Source: JANPPS01 sp965246925
Lineage (GTDB): Bacteria; Pseudomonadota; Alphaproteobacteria; Acetobacterales; Acetobacteraceae
Reading direction: 5' to 3'
DNA length: 64,000 nucleotides
Assembly (NCBI GenBank): GCA_965246925.1
Contig: OZ251994.1
Span: forward strand, 124,001-188,000
A model generated the notes under the pieces. The model worked only from the letters and a program-made list of their open reading frames with translations. It searched no databases and had not been told where the DNA came from. The translations under genes and the position numbers were made by a program. Numbering within the stretch: the first letter of the stretch is position 1; each line of letters opens with the position of its first letter. Shown one piece after another: positions 1 through 7,848 of the stretch.

Positions 1-15
1 GGCCGTCGAGGCCAT
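1..15 (-). CDS. secY: SecY N-terminus (partial, 5 codons)
   Basis: Only the first codons are inside the window. On the minus strand an ATG at 15 reads M-A-S-T-A, matching the usual start of alphaproteobacterial SecY, and a GGGGGA ribosome-binding site lies seven bases upstream. The call rests mainly on position: secY follows rplO in the spc operon of nearly all bacteria. An in-frame ATG at 33 is an alternative start, but it would place the Shine-Dalgarno-like run inside the gene. Confidence 0.5.
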
Positions 16-113
16 CGGGTGTTCCCCCAACATGATTACGGCGCCCGCGGCACGATCGCCGCGGACGCCGTTGTTGATCTAGTGTGCCTTACCCCGGAAG
101 GGTAGCGCAAGCA

Positions 114-605
114 TCAGGCCGCCGGTTGTTCGGGAGCCGCTACGGGCTTGAGCAGCGTCACCGTGCCGCCCGCTGCCTCCACCGCCGCGATCGCCGTGGC
201 GGACGCGCCCGATACCGTGACCCGGATCGGCTGCTTGATCTCACCCATGCCCAGCAGGCGCACGCCATCGACCTTCGCCAGCCGCACCAGGCCTGCGGTC
301 TGCAGCGCGGCCTCGGTAATGGCCTCACCGGCATGGAGCCGGCCAGCGGCGATGGCTGTCTCGATCGCGCCCAGGTTCACCGGGGCATATTCCTTGCGGA
401 AAATGTTGGTGAAACCGCGCTTTGGCAGGCGGCGATAGATTGGCAGCTGCCCACCTTCGAACCCGTTCAGCGACACGCCCTCACGCGCCTTCTGGCCCTT
501 CACGCCCTTACCGGACGTCTTGCCCTTGCCGGAGCCGATGCCGCGGCCGAGCCGCTTGCTCTTGAGCCGGGCGCCGGGGTTGTCGCGGATCTCGTTCAGC
601 TTCAT
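114..605 (-). CDS. rplO: 50S ribosomal protein L15
   Basis: L15 is a late-assembly protein of the large ribosomal subunit that contacts 23S rRNA. The 163-residue product has the family's basic glycine-rich N-terminus (MKLNEIRDNPGA, then a GRGIGSGKGKTSGKG stretch) and the LPIYRRLPKRGF segment at about 54-65. It follows rpmD with a 4-base overlap and precedes secY, the standard spc-operon order. The length is normal for Alphaproteobacteria. The short alanine-rich C-terminal tail is ordinary variation. Confidence 0.97.
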   Translation of the reverse strand: MKLNEIRDNPGARLKSKRLGRGIGSGKGKTSGKGVKGQKAREGVSLNGFEGGQLPIYRRLPKRGFTNIFRKEYAPVNLGAIETAIAAGRLHAGEAITEAALQTAGLVRLAKVDGVRLLGMGEIKQPIRVTVSGASATAIAAVEAAGGTVTLLKPVAAPEQPAA

Positions 606-796
606 TTCACGTCCTCCGCATGCACCAGGTGCTGCACGGTCCGGATCATGCCGCGCACGGCCGGCGTGTCTTCCAGCACGCGGGTGGCGCGCACCTTGTT
701 GAGGCCGAGCCCGATCAGCGTGCCGATCTGGTTCTTCTTACGGCCCAGGCCGGACGCGAACTGCGTCACCCGCACCAGCTTCTTCGATTCAGACAT
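602..796 (-). CDS. rpmD: 50S ribosomal protein L30
   Basis: L30 is a small large-subunit protein. I start it at the ATG at 796, giving 64 residues beginning MSESKKLVRVTQ, because the open frame further upstream reads arginine-rich nonsense antisense to rpsE. The family core GLGLNKVRATRVLEDTP is present. The start lies inside the last codons of rpsE (8-base overlap) and the stop overlaps rplO by 4 bases, so the three genes are probably translationally coupled. Confidence 0.96.
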   Translation of the reverse strand: MSESKKLVRVTQFASGLGRKKNQIGTLIGLGLNKVRATRVLEDTPAVRGMIRTVQHLVHAEDVK

Positions 797-1370
797 CCGC
801 CGTCTCCGCGATCTCGGCCACGTCATCCCGCTTGCCCAGGATGTCCGACACCTTCTTGCCACGCCGGGCCGCGACCGAGCGGGGGCTGGCGCAGCTGGCC
901 AGCGCCGCAAAGGTGGCCTTCACCATGTTATGCGGGTTGCGGCTACCAAGGGACTTGGCCACCACGTCACCCACACCCAGCGTTTCGAACACGGCGCGCA
1001 TCGGGCCGCCGGCGATGATGCCGGTGCCGGCCGTGCTGCTGCGCAGGATCACGTGGCCGGCGCCGAAGCTGCCCTCCACGTCATGATGCAGCGTGCGGCC
1101 TTCTTTCAGCGGCACGCGAATCATGGTCTTCTTGGCGCGCTCGGTCGCCTTGCGGATCGCCTCCGGCACCTCGCGCGCCTTGCCGGCGCCGTAGCCGACA
1201 CGGCCCTTCTGGTCTCCGACCACTACCAGGGCGGCGAAGGCAAAGCGCCGGCCGCCCTTCACCACCTTGGCCACCCGGTTGATGGTGACCAGCTTGTCGA
1301 TCAGGTCGTCCCCGCCGTCCCGGTCCCGCTCACGCCCGCGACCGCCGCCGTCTCTTGATTCCCGTGCCAT
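789..1370 (-). CDS. rpsE: 30S ribosomal protein S5
   Basis: S5 sits at the mRNA entry side of the small subunit and influences decoding accuracy. The 193-residue protein has a charged, disordered head (RDGGGRGRERDRDGGDD), then the double-stranded-RNA-binding part (DKLVTINRVAKVVKGGRRF at about 25-43) and the S5 C-terminal domain with the GTGIIAGGPMRAVFE motif. The order rplR-rpsE-rpmD is canonical. The C-terminal tail after the NPHNMVKATFAAL segment is of the length usual in Alphaproteobacteria. Confidence 0.97.
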   Translation of the reverse strand: MARESRDGGGRGRERDRDGGDDLIDKLVTINRVAKVVKGGRRFAFAALVVVGDQKGRVGYGAGKAREVPEAIRKATERAKKTMIRVPLKEGRTLHHDVEGSFGAGHVILRSSTAGTGIIAGGPMRAVFETLGVGDVVAKSLGSRNPHNMVKATFAALASCASPRSVAARRGKKVSDILGKRDDVAEIAETADV

Positions 1371-1382
1371 CTGTGTAAACCC

Positions 1383-1745
1383 TTAGAACGAGAGGCCGCC
1401 CTCGCGGGCTGCCTCCGCCAATGCCTTGACCCGGCCGTGATACAAATAGGCGCCGCGGTCGAACACGACCTGCGTGACGCCCGCCGCCGCCGCGCGCTCG
1501 GCCACCAGCTTGCCTACCGCCGACGCCGCGCCCTTATCGGCGCCGGTCTTCAGCTCGGCCTTCAGGCCCTTGTCCAGGCTGGACGCCGCCGCGAGGGTCC
1601 GGCCCTGCGCGTCGTCGATCACCTGGGCGTAGATGTGCTTGCCCGAACGGAACACCGACAGCCGCGGGCGGCCGGCGGATTTCTGCTTCAGCTGATACCG
1701 CAGGCGCTCACGGCGCCGGGTGCGAAGATCCTGAGGAGCGCTCAT
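1383..1745 (-). CDS. rplR: 50S ribosomal protein L18
   Basis: L18 binds 5S rRNA with L5 and L25 in the central protuberance. I choose the ATG at 1745 (MSAPQDLRTRRRERLR) instead of the open frame running back to 1790, because that longer start lies inside rplF and adds unconserved residues. This gives 120 residues, the family length. The motifs RPRLSVFRSGKHIYAQVIDD and the C-terminal FDRGAYLYHGRVKALAEAAR are typical. rplF ends one base upstream. Confidence 0.97.
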   Translation of the reverse strand: MSAPQDLRTRRRERLRYQLKQKSAGRPRLSVFRSGKHIYAQVIDDAQGRTLAAASSLDKGLKAELKTGADKGAASAVGKLVAERAAAAGVTQVVFDRGAYLYHGRVKALAEAAREGGLSF

Positions 1746-1746
1746 G

Positions 1747-2280
1747 TTACTTCTTCTTGCCTTCCTTGCGCCGGATCTGCTCGTTCTCATACTTCACGCC
1801 CTTGCCCTTATAGGGCTCCGGCGGACGATACGAGCGGATTTCCGCGGCGACTTGCCCCACCTGACGCTTGTCCATGCCGGTGATGCTGATCGATGTCGGC
1901 TTGGGCGTGGTGATCGTGATGCCCTCGGGCACCGGATAGATCACGTCGTGCGAGAAGCCGAGGTTCACCACCAAGTTCTTGCCCTGCACGCTGGCGCGGA
2001 ACCCGGTGCCGGTGATCTCCAGCACCTTGGTATAGCCGGCGCTGACGCCCTGGACCATGTTGGCCACCAGCGCCCGCGTCGTGCCCCACATCATGCGCGC
2101 GGGCGTGGTCGTGCCGCGCGGCGCCACCGCGACCTTGCCGTCCTCGACCGTGGTGTCCACCAGGTCGGTGAGTTTCAGCGTCATGGTGCCGAGCTTGCCC
2201 TTCGCGGACAGGATGCCGTCCACGATCGCGACGGTGACACCGGCCGGGACCGGCACCGGGTATTTGCCTACACGAGACAT
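1747..2280 (-). CDS. rplF: 50S ribosomal protein L6
   Basis: L6 lies near the factor-binding site of the large subunit. The 177-residue protein starts MSRVGKYPVPVPAGV at the ATG at 2280; the earlier in-frame ATG lies inside rpsH. Both repeated L6 domains are visible, with the C-terminal signature YKGKGVKYENEQIRRKEGKK. It sits between rpsH and rplR as in other spc operons. Confidence 0.97.
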   Translation of the reverse strand: MSRVGKYPVPVPAGVTVAIVDGILSAKGKLGTMTLKLTDLVDTTVEDGKVAVAPRGTTTPARMMWGTTRALVANMVQGVSAGYTKVLEITGTGFRASVQGKNLVVNLGFSHDVIYPVPEGITITTPKPTSISITGMDKRQVGQVAAEIRSYRPPEPYKGKGVKYENEQIRRKEGKKK

Positions 2281-2293
2281 CTGCTGTCCCCCT

Positions 2294-2692
2294 CTAGAAC
2301 ACGCGGAAAAGCACTTCGCCGCCAACATTGGCCGCGCGCGCTTCACCGTCGCTCAACACGCCACGCGGCGTGGACAGAATGGATACGCCGAGTCCGGCAT
2401 AGACCCGGGGCAGCTCCTTGATCTTGGAATACACCCGGCGGCCCGGCTTGGACACGCGGGTGATCTCCTTGATGACGGGCTCACCCTCGGAGTATTTCAG
2501 CTCGATGCGCAGCTGGGCCACGCCGGGGCGCACCTCCTCGGCGGCATAGCCGCGGATGAAGCCCTCACGCTTCAACGCCTCGAGCACACCGGCGCGCAGC
2601 TTGCTCGCGGGTGCGACGCACATGGTGTGGCGGCTCCGCTGTGCATTACGGATGCGGGTGATCATGTCACCCAACGGATCGGACATGGACAT
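2294..2692 (-). CDS. rpsH: 30S ribosomal protein S8
   Basis: S8 is a primary 16S rRNA-binding protein and, in E. coli, the translational repressor of the spc operon. The 132-residue product starts MSMSDPLGDMITRIRNAQ; a second ATG at 2686 is also possible. The C-terminal RNA-binding signature SILSTPRGVLSDGEAR is intact. It lies between rpsN and rplF with short gaps. Whether the E. coli S8 repression site near rplE is conserved cannot be judged by eye. Confidence 0.97.
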   Translation of the reverse strand: MSMSDPLGDMITRIRNAQRSRHTMCVAPASKLRAGVLEALKREGFIRGYAAEEVRPGVAQLRIELKYSEGEPVIKEITRVSKPGRRVYSKIKELPRVYAGLGVSILSTPRGVLSDGEARAANVGGEVLFRVF

Positions 2693-2702
2693 GCCGGCGC
2701 TC

Positions 2703-3008
2703 CTACCAGCTCGCCTTGACCATGCCGGGCAGCTGCCCGGAATTGGCCAGGGACCGGAGCATGTTCCGGGAAAGCTTGAACTTGCGGTAATTGCCGCGGG
2801 CCCGGCCCGTCAGCGCGCAGCGGAGGCGCACGCGCACGGCGGCACCGTTGCGGGGCAGCTGCGCCAGCTTCACCGAAGCCTCGAACCGCTCCTCGACCGG
2901 GACGCTCCGGTCCATCACTTGCGCCTTCAGCTCAGCCCGCTTGCTCTTATCGCGCGCGCTCATGCGCTCACGCTTCAGGTTGCGGTTGACCGACGATGTC
3001 TTGGCCAT
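2703..3008 (-). CDS. rpsN: 30S ribosomal protein S14
   Basis: S14 is a late-assembling protein of the small-subunit head. The 101-residue form without CxxC pairs shows this is the zinc-independent (C-minus) paralogue typical of Proteobacteria. The central RVRLRCALTGRARGNYRKF and C-terminal LPGMVKASW segments are diagnostic. It is preceded by a 60-base gap after rplE, the widest inside this part of the operon. Confidence 0.97.
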   Translation of the reverse strand: MAKTSSVNRNLKRERMSARDKSKRAELKAQVMDRSVPVEERFEASVKLAQLPRNGAAVRVRLRCALTGRARGNYRKFKLSRNMLRSLANSGQLPGMVKASW

Positions 3009-3068
3009 CAGTTAGCTCCTCGGAACTTGCTCTGTGGAGAGAGTAGTTTTCCAAACACGGTGAAAGTC

Positions 3069-3644
3069 TTAGGCGGCAAACGGAATATCGAGCAGCTTCA
3101 GCAAGGCCTTCGCCTCGGCATTCGTCTGCGCCGTGGTCACGAAGATGATGTCCATGCCGCGAATGTCGGTCACTTTGTCATAATCGATTTCCGGGAAGAT
3201 GATCTGTTCCTTGAGGCCCATGGCGAAGTTGCCGCGGCCGTCGAAGCCCTTGCCGTTCGGAATACCGCGGAAGTCTCGGACGCGCGGTAGGGCGATCGTC
3301 ACCAGCCGGTCCAGGAACTCATACATCCGCGACTTGCGCAGCGTGACCTTGCAGCCGATCGGCAGGCCCTCACGGATCTTGAAGCCGGCGATCGCCTTCT
3401 TGGCCACCGTCTTCACCGGCTTCTGTCCGGCAATCAGCGTGAGCTCGGCCACGGCCGCGTCCAGCTTTTTCTGGTCCGCCGCCGCTTCGCCCACGCCCAT
3501 GTTGATCACGATCTTCTCGAGCTTCGGCACGCGCATCGGGTTCGTGTAGCCGAACTCGGTTTGCAGCTTCGCCTTGATCTCGTCCACATAGCGCTGCTGC
3601 ATGCGCGGCATCACGTGGGGGGGCCGTTCAGTGGTTTCGCTCAT
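3069..3644 (-). CDS. rplE: 50S ribosomal protein L5
   Basis: L5 binds 5S rRNA and contacts P-site tRNA and the small-subunit head. The 191-residue protein has the family core KIVINMGVGEAAADQK at about 45-60 and the GQKPVKTVAKKAIAGFKIRE block. The N-terminus (SETTERPPHVMPRMQQRY) is slightly longer than in E. coli, as is common in Alphaproteobacteria. It starts 4 bases after rplX. Confidence 0.97.
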   Translation of the reverse strand: MSETTERPPHVMPRMQQRYVDEIKAKLQTEFGYTNPMRVPKLEKIVINMGVGEAAADQKKLDAAVAELTLIAGQKPVKTVAKKAIAGFKIREGLPIGCKVTLRKSRMYEFLDRLVTIALPRVRDFRGIPNGKGFDGRGNFAMGLKEQIIFPEIDYDKVTDIRGMDIIFVTTAQTNAEAKALLKLLDIPFAA

Positions 3645-3648
3645 CGTC

Positions 3649-3969
3649 CTAGCTCTCGATCACGGCGCCGCTGCCGCGGGCGACGCGCACCTTGCGGCCG
3701 TCATCCAGCGTGCGGAACCCAATACGGGTCGGCTTGTCGGTCTTGGGATCGAGCAGCGCGAGGTTGGACAGATGGATCGTCGCCTCCTGCTCGATGATGC
3801 CGCCGGGCTGACCCATGCCCTGCGCCTTGGTGTGCTTCTTGGCGACGTTCACGCCCTTGACCACGGCCCGCGAGTCCTTCGGGCGCACGCTCAGCACTTC
3901 GCCGCGCTTGCCCTTGTCCGACCCGGCGATCACGACGACCGTGTCACCCTTCTTGATGCGCGCGGCCAT
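3649..3969 (-). CDS. rplX: 50S ribosomal protein L24
   Basis: L24 is an assembly-initiator protein near the exit tunnel. The reading frame is open well upstream, but the real start is the ATG at 3969, giving 106 residues with the KOW motif KKGDTVVVIAGSDKGKRGEV. The start shares its first base with the last base of the rplN stop (TAATG), so translation is probably coupled. The C-terminal TRIGFRTLDDGRKVRVARGSG is typical. Confidence 0.97.
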   Translation of the reverse strand: MAARIKKGDTVVVIAGSDKGKRGEVLSVRPKDSRAVVKGVNVAKKHTKAQGMGQPGGIIEQEATIHLSNLALLDPKTDKPTRIGFRTLDDGRKVRVARGSGAVIES

Positions 3970-4337
3970 TACAGCACCTCTGGCGCGAGCGAGATAATCT
4001 TCATGAACTTCTTGCCGCGCAGCTCGCGCACCACGGGTCCGAAGATACGAGTGCCGATCGGCTCCTGCTGCTTGTTGATCAGCACGGCGGCGTTGCGGTC
4101 GAAGCGGATCGCACTTCCATCGGCCCGGCGCACCGGGAACGAGGTCCGCACGATCACGGCCTGATGCACGTCGCCCTTCTTCACCTTGCCCCGTGGAATG
4201 GCCTCCTTGATCGAAACCACGATCACGTCGCCCACCGAGGCCGTGCGCCGCTTGGAGCCGCCGAGCACCTTGATGCACTGCACGCGCCGGGCGCCGGAGT
4301 TGTCGGCTACCTCGAGGTTGGATTCGACCTGGATCAT
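3969..4337 (-). CDS. rplN: 50S ribosomal protein L14
   Basis: L14 forms part of the intersubunit bridge region and is the first gene of the classical spc operon. The 122-residue protein starts MIQVESNLEVADNSGAR and carries the highly conserved GDVIVVSIKEAIPRGKVKKG block. It overlaps rpsQ by 4 bases, so here the S10 and spc operons are physically continuous with no room for a separate spc promoter outside coding sequence. Confidence 0.98.
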   Translation of the reverse strand: MIQVESNLEVADNSGARRVQCIKVLGGSKRRTASVGDVIVVSIKEAIPRGKVKKGDVHQAVIVRTSFPVRRADGSAIRFDRNAAVLINKQQEPIGTRIFGPVVRELRGKKFMKIISLAPEVL

Positions 4338-4651
4338 GCTGGCGCTCCCTCATGCGCGGGCGCGGCATGCTCGGCTTTGACCGGCGGCACGTAGCCGTAC
4401 GGCATCTCGACCGGCTCGCCGTTCCGCTCGATCAGCAGCCAGGTCTTCCGCTTGCTGATCGGACGGCACTCTTCGATGCGGACGATGTCGCCCTCTTTGC
4501 ACACGTTCAGCTCGTCATGCGCAGCATACTTCTTGGAGCGCTTGATGAACTTCTTATACAGCGGGTGCATGATTCGACGCTCGACCAAGACCGTAATGGT
4601 CTTCTCCATCTTGTCGCTCGTCACTCGCCCCGTCAGGACGCGCCTTGGCAT
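4334..4651 (-). CDS. rpsQ: 30S ribosomal protein S17
   Basis: S17 is a primary 16S rRNA-binding OB-fold protein. The 105-residue product has the family motif GRVTSDKMEKTITVLVERR and HDELNVCKEGDIVRIEECRP. It is longer than the roughly 80-residue E. coli protein because of an alanine/glutamate-rich C-terminal extension (about residues 85-105) whose coding sequence runs into rplN. Such tails occur in related Alphaproteobacteria. Confidence 0.96.
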   Translation of the reverse strand: MPRRVLTGRVTSDKMEKTITVLVERRIMHPLYKKFIKRSKKYAAHDELNVCKEGDIVRIEECRPISKRKTWLLIERNGEPVEMPYGYVPPVKAEHAAPAHEGAPA

Positions 4652-4662
4652 CGCCCTCTCCT

Positions 4663-4878
4663 TTACTTGTTGTCAGAGCTGGCGGCGGACCGCTTCTGCT
4701 CTGTCATGATGGTCTTCACTCGGGCGATGTCGCGGCGCACCTGGCGCACCCGGCCCACGCCCTCGGTCTGCCCGGTCGCACGCTGAAAGCGCAGATTGAA
4801 CTGCTCCTTACGAAGGTCCAGCAGCATGCCCGGTAGCGTATCGGCACCCTTGGCCCGAATATCGGCTGGCTTGGTCAT
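4663..4878 (-). CDS. rpmC: 50S ribosomal protein L29
   Basis: L29 lies at the polypeptide exit, where SRP and trigger factor dock. The 71-residue protein starts MTKPADIRAKGADTL and has the conserved helix pair LLDLRKEQFNLRFQRATGQ, then RVRQVRRDIARVKTIMTEQ. It sits between rplP and rpsQ with gaps of 2 and 11 bases. Confidence 0.96.
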   Translation of the reverse strand: MTKPADIRAKGADTLPGMLLDLRKEQFNLRFQRATGQTEGVGRVRQVRRDIARVKTIMTEQKRSAASSDNK

Positions 4879-4880
4879 AA

Positions 4881-5297
4881 TCAGCCCTCCCCGAGCCGTT
4901 GCACGAACTTGGTCCGGATCGGCAGCTTCGCCGCGCCCAGCGCCAGGCTGGCCCGCGCCAGTTCCGGGGACACGCCGTCGATCTCGAACATGATCCGGCC
5001 CGGCTTGATCCGGACCACCCAGAACTCCGGGCTACCCTTGCCCGAGCCCATCCGAACCTCGGCGGGCTTCTGGCTCACCGGCACGTCCGGAAACATCCGG
5101 ATCCACACCCGGCCCGCACGCTTCATGCTGCGGGTGATCGCCCGCCGCGCCGCCTCGATCTGGCGGGCGGTGATCCGCTCCGGCTCCAGCGCCTTCAGGC
5201 CGAACGCGCCGAAATTCAGCGTCGTGCCGGATTTGGCCAGACCATGGATACGGCCCTTATGGGCTTTGCGATACTTCGTCCGCTTCGGAGACATCAT
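4881..5297 (-). CDS. rplP: 50S ribosomal protein L16
   Basis: L16 organises the A-site region of the large subunit. The 138-residue protein opens MMSPKRTKYRKAHKGRIHG; either the ATG at 5297 or that at 5294 may be used, the latter being the usual family start. The signature block RVWIRMFPDVPVSQKPAEVR and GSGKGSPEFWVVRIKPGR are intact. Confidence 0.97.
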   Translation of the reverse strand: MMSPKRTKYRKAHKGRIHGLAKSGTTLNFGAFGLKALEPERITARQIEAARRAITRSMKRAGRVWIRMFPDVPVSQKPAEVRMGSGKGSPEFWVVRIKPGRIMFEIDGVSPELARASLALGAAKLPIRTKFVQRLGEG

Positions 5298-5311
5298 GGC
5301 TCATATCCTCC

Positions 5312-5989
5312 TTAGCGCTGCGGCGCCTGTTCGGCGGCCCGGCGATCCTGGCTGAGCGGATCGTGCGTCAGCACCTCGCCCTTGAAAATCCAGACCTTCA
5401 CGCCGCACGTGCCATACGTGGTCTTGGCCGTCGCGACCCCGAAATCGATGTCGGCACGGAGCGTGTGCAACGGCACCCGGCCCTCGCGATACCACTCCGT
5501 CCGGGCGATCTCGGCGCCGCCCAGGCGGCCGCCGCAGTTGATCCGGATGCCCTGCGCGCCCAGGCGCATGGCGGACTGCACCGCCCGCTTCATCGCCCGG
5601 CGGAACGCCACGCGACGCTCCAGCTGCTGCGCGATGTTCTCCGCCACCAGCGTCGCGTCGATCTCCGGCTTGCGGATTTCCACGATGTTGAGGCTGACAT
5701 CCGCCTTGGCCATCACGGCCAGCGACTTGCGCAGCGTCTCGATATCCTGGCCCTTCTTGCCGATCACCACGCCGGGTCGCGCCGCATAGATCGTGACGCG
5801 CGGCTTCTTGGCCGGACGCTCGATCACCACGCGCGACACGCCGGCGCCCGACAGCTTGGTCCGCAAATGCTGACGCAGCTTGAGATCCTCGAGCAGCAGC
5901 TTCGAGTAATCCGTGCCCGCGTACCAGCGGCTGTCCCAGGTGCGGTTGATGCCGAGCCGAAGCCCGATCGGATTGACCTTGTGACCCAT
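5312..5989 (-). CDS. rpsC: 30S ribosomal protein S3
   Basis: S3 shapes the mRNA entry tunnel and has helicase-related residues. I start at the ATG at 5989 (MGHKVNPIGLRLGINRTWDS), the invariant family start, giving 225 residues; the longer frame extends into rplV. The KH-domain motif ARPGVVIGKKGQDIETLRK and the C-terminal GVKVWIFKGE are present. rplV ends one base upstream. Confidence 0.97.
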   Translation of the reverse strand: MGHKVNPIGLRLGINRTWDSRWYAGTDYSKLLLEDLKLRQHLRTKLSGAGVSRVVIERPAKKPRVTIYAARPGVVIGKKGQDIETLRKSLAVMAKADVSLNIVEIRKPEIDATLVAENIAQQLERRVAFRRAMKRAVQSAMRLGAQGIRINCGGRLGGAEIARTEWYREGRVPLHTLRADIDFGVATAKTTYGTCGVKVWIFKGEVLTHDPLSQDRRAAEQAPQR

Positions 5990-5990
5990 C

Positions 5991-6386
5991 TTACGCCCTA
6001 TTCTCTTCAGGCATCTGCGCCTGCTCGGCGACGACAATGCGCAAATGGCTGAACCACTTCTCGATCCGCGACGACCGGCCCCGGCCGCGCGCCATGAAGC
6101 GCCGCATCACGATCGACTTGCCGACCTCGGCCCGCGTAACCACCAGGCGGTCCACGTCGAGCTGGTGGTTGTTCTCGGCATTCGCGATCGCGCTTTCCAG
6201 CGCCTTACGCACCTGATGCGCGATCCGGCGCTTGCTGAACGTGAGCGTCGCCACCGCCTGGCTCGCCGGCTGATTGCGGATCAGGCCCGCGACCAGGTTC
6301 AGCTTCTGCGGGCTGATGCGGATGTTGCGGACGACACACTGCGCCTCCGTCTCACCCAGCGCCCGTGGTGTCTTGGGCTTGCTCAT
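5991..6386 (-). CDS. rplV: 50S ribosomal protein L22
   Basis: L22 lines the exit tunnel with its extended loop. The 131-residue protein contains the core VVRNIRISPQKLNLVAGLIR and the loop region FMARGRGRSSRIEKWFSHL. The 4-base overlap with rpsS indicates coupling. The length is slightly above the E. coli form because of a short N-terminal head (MSKPKTPRALGETE). Confidence 0.97.
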   Translation of the reverse strand: MSKPKTPRALGETEAQCVVRNIRISPQKLNLVAGLIRNQPASQAVATLTFSKRRIAHQVRKALESAIANAENNHQLDVDRLVVTRAEVGKSIVMRRFMARGRGRSSRIEKWFSHLRIVVAEQAQMPEENRA

Positions 6387-6661
6387 CCGCGCCTCGCCTT
6401 CTTGTCGGACGAGTGTCCGGTGAAGGTCCGGGTCGGCGAGAACTCACCGAACTTATGCCCCACCATGTTCTCGTTCACCTGGACAGGCAGGAACTTGTGC
6501 CCGTTGTACACGCCGAACGTCAGCCCCACGAATTGCGGCAGGATCGTCGAGCGGCGCGACCAGATCTTGATGATCTCGTTCCGGCCAGAGGCGCGCGTCG
6601 CCTCTGCCTTCCCTAGCAGATACCCGTCCACGAACGGGCCCTTCCATACGGACCGTGCCAT
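6383..6661 (-). CDS. rpsS: 30S ribosomal protein S19
   Basis: S19 is a small-subunit head protein near the A site. The start is the ATG at 6661 (MARSVWKGPFVDGYLL), giving 92 residues; the longer open frame overlaps rplB and is not conserved. The signature block ILPQFVGLTFGVYNGHKFLP and GHKFGEFSPTRTF are present. Confidence 0.97.
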   Translation of the reverse strand: MARSVWKGPFVDGYLLGKAEATRASGRNEIIKIWSRRSTILPQFVGLTFGVYNGHKFLPVQVNENMVGHKFGEFSPTRTFTGHSSDKKARRG

Positions 6662-6663
6662 GG

Positions 6664-7497
6664 TCAGTGCTTCCCCTTCGGACGGCGGCGGATGATCATG
6701 CTGTCCGTCCGCTTGTTGGCGCGTGTCTTGTAGCCCTTGGTCGGCTTGCCCCACGGCGTGACCGGATGACGTCCGCCCGAGGTGCGGCCCTCGCCGCCGC
6801 CATGCGGATGGTCCACCGGGTTCATCACGACGCCGCGGTTATGCGGACGCCGGCCCATCCAGCGGGCACGGCCGGCCTTACCCAGGCTTTGGTTCTGGTT
6901 GTCCGGGTTGCTCACCGCACCCACGGTCGCAAAGCACTCGGCCCGGATGATGCGCAATTCGCCCGATTGCAGCTTGACCTGCGCATACCCGGCGTCCTTG
7001 CCGACCAGCTGCGCATACGTCCCGGCCGAGCGCGCCATCTTGCCACCTGCGCCCAGCTTCATCTCCACGTTGTGAATGATGGTGCCGACCGGGATCGCGG
7101 CCATCGGCATCGCATTGCCCGGCTTGATGTCGACCTTCGGGCCGGAGACGACCTTATCGCCCGCCTTCAGCCGCTGCGGCGCTAGGATATAGCTCAGCTC
7201 GCCGTCGTCATACTTGATCAGCGCGATGAACGCCGTGCGGTTCGGATCATACTCCAGCCGCTCGACCGTCGCCGCCACATCATGCTTACGGCGCTTGAAG
7301 TCCACATGCCGGTAGGTCTGCTTATGCCCGCCGCCGCGGAAGAACGACGTCGTGCGGCCGTGGTTGTTGCGTCCGCCGGTCTTGCTCTTGCCCTCGGTCA
7401 GCGTCTTGACCGGCTTGCCCTTCCACAGCTCGCTGCGGTCGATCAGGACCGTGCCGCGGAGCGACGCGGTGACGGGTTTGAATTGCCTTAATGCCAT
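6664..7497 (-). CDS. rplB: 50S ribosomal protein L2
   Basis: L2 is required for subunit association and supports the peptidyl-transferase centre. The 277-residue protein has the N-terminal RQFKPVTASLRGTVLIDRS, the central domain YILAPQRLKAGDKVVSG, and the near-invariant GVVMNPVDHPHGGGEG motif with its functional histidine. Length and order (rplW-rplB-rpsS) are standard. Confidence 0.98.
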   Translation of the reverse strand: MALRQFKPVTASLRGTVLIDRSELWKGKPVKTLTEGKSKTGGRNNHGRTTSFFRGGGHKQTYRHVDFKRRKHDVAATVERLEYDPNRTAFIALIKYDDGELSYILAPQRLKAGDKVVSGPKVDIKPGNAMPMAAIPVGTIIHNVEMKLGAGGKMARSAGTYAQLVGKDAGYAQVKLQSGELRIIRAECFATVGAVSNPDNQNQSLGKAGRARWMGRRPHNRGVVMNPVDHPHGGGEGRTSGGRHPVTPWGKPTKGYKTRANKRTDSMIIRRRPKGKH

Positions 7498-7506
7498 AAT
7501 GCGTCC

Positions 7507-7848
7507 TCAGGCCAGGCCGGTGGACATGTCGATCGACTGTCCCTCGGCCAGCTGCACGTAAGCCTTCTTCACGTCCGAGCGCACGCCGGGCCGGCCGCGG
7601 AAGCGCTTGGTCTTGCCCTTCTGGATCAGCGTGTTGACCGCCAGCACCTTGACGCCGAACAGCCCCTCGATCGACGCCTTGATCTCGGACTTGTTTGCGT
7701 CGATCGCCACCCGGAACACCACTTGGTTCCGCTCCGTCGCCGCGGTCGCCTTCTCGGTGATGACCGGCGAGCGGATCACCTCATACATGGCTTCCTTGGA
7801 CATGGTCGCCGCCCGCTTCCGGGCCGCCATCACCTGTGCGACGCTCAT
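7507..7848 (-). CDS. rplW: 50S ribosomal protein L23
   Basis: L23 is the docking site at the tunnel exit for trigger factor and SRP. The conserved domain begins at MSKEAMYEVIRSPVITEKAT (ATG at 7803), but the frame has an ATG at 7848 that overlaps the rplD stop by 4 bases. I keep the longer 113-residue form with its basic 15-residue head (MSVAQVMAARKRAAT), because the ATGA overlap is the prevailing architecture here. The shorter start cannot be excluded. Confidence 0.93.
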   Translation of the reverse strand: MSVAQVMAARKRAATMSKEAMYEVIRSPVITEKATAATERNQVVFRVAIDANKSEIKASIEGLFGVKVLAVNTLIQKGKTKRFRGRPGVRSDVKKAYVQLAEGQSIDMSTGLA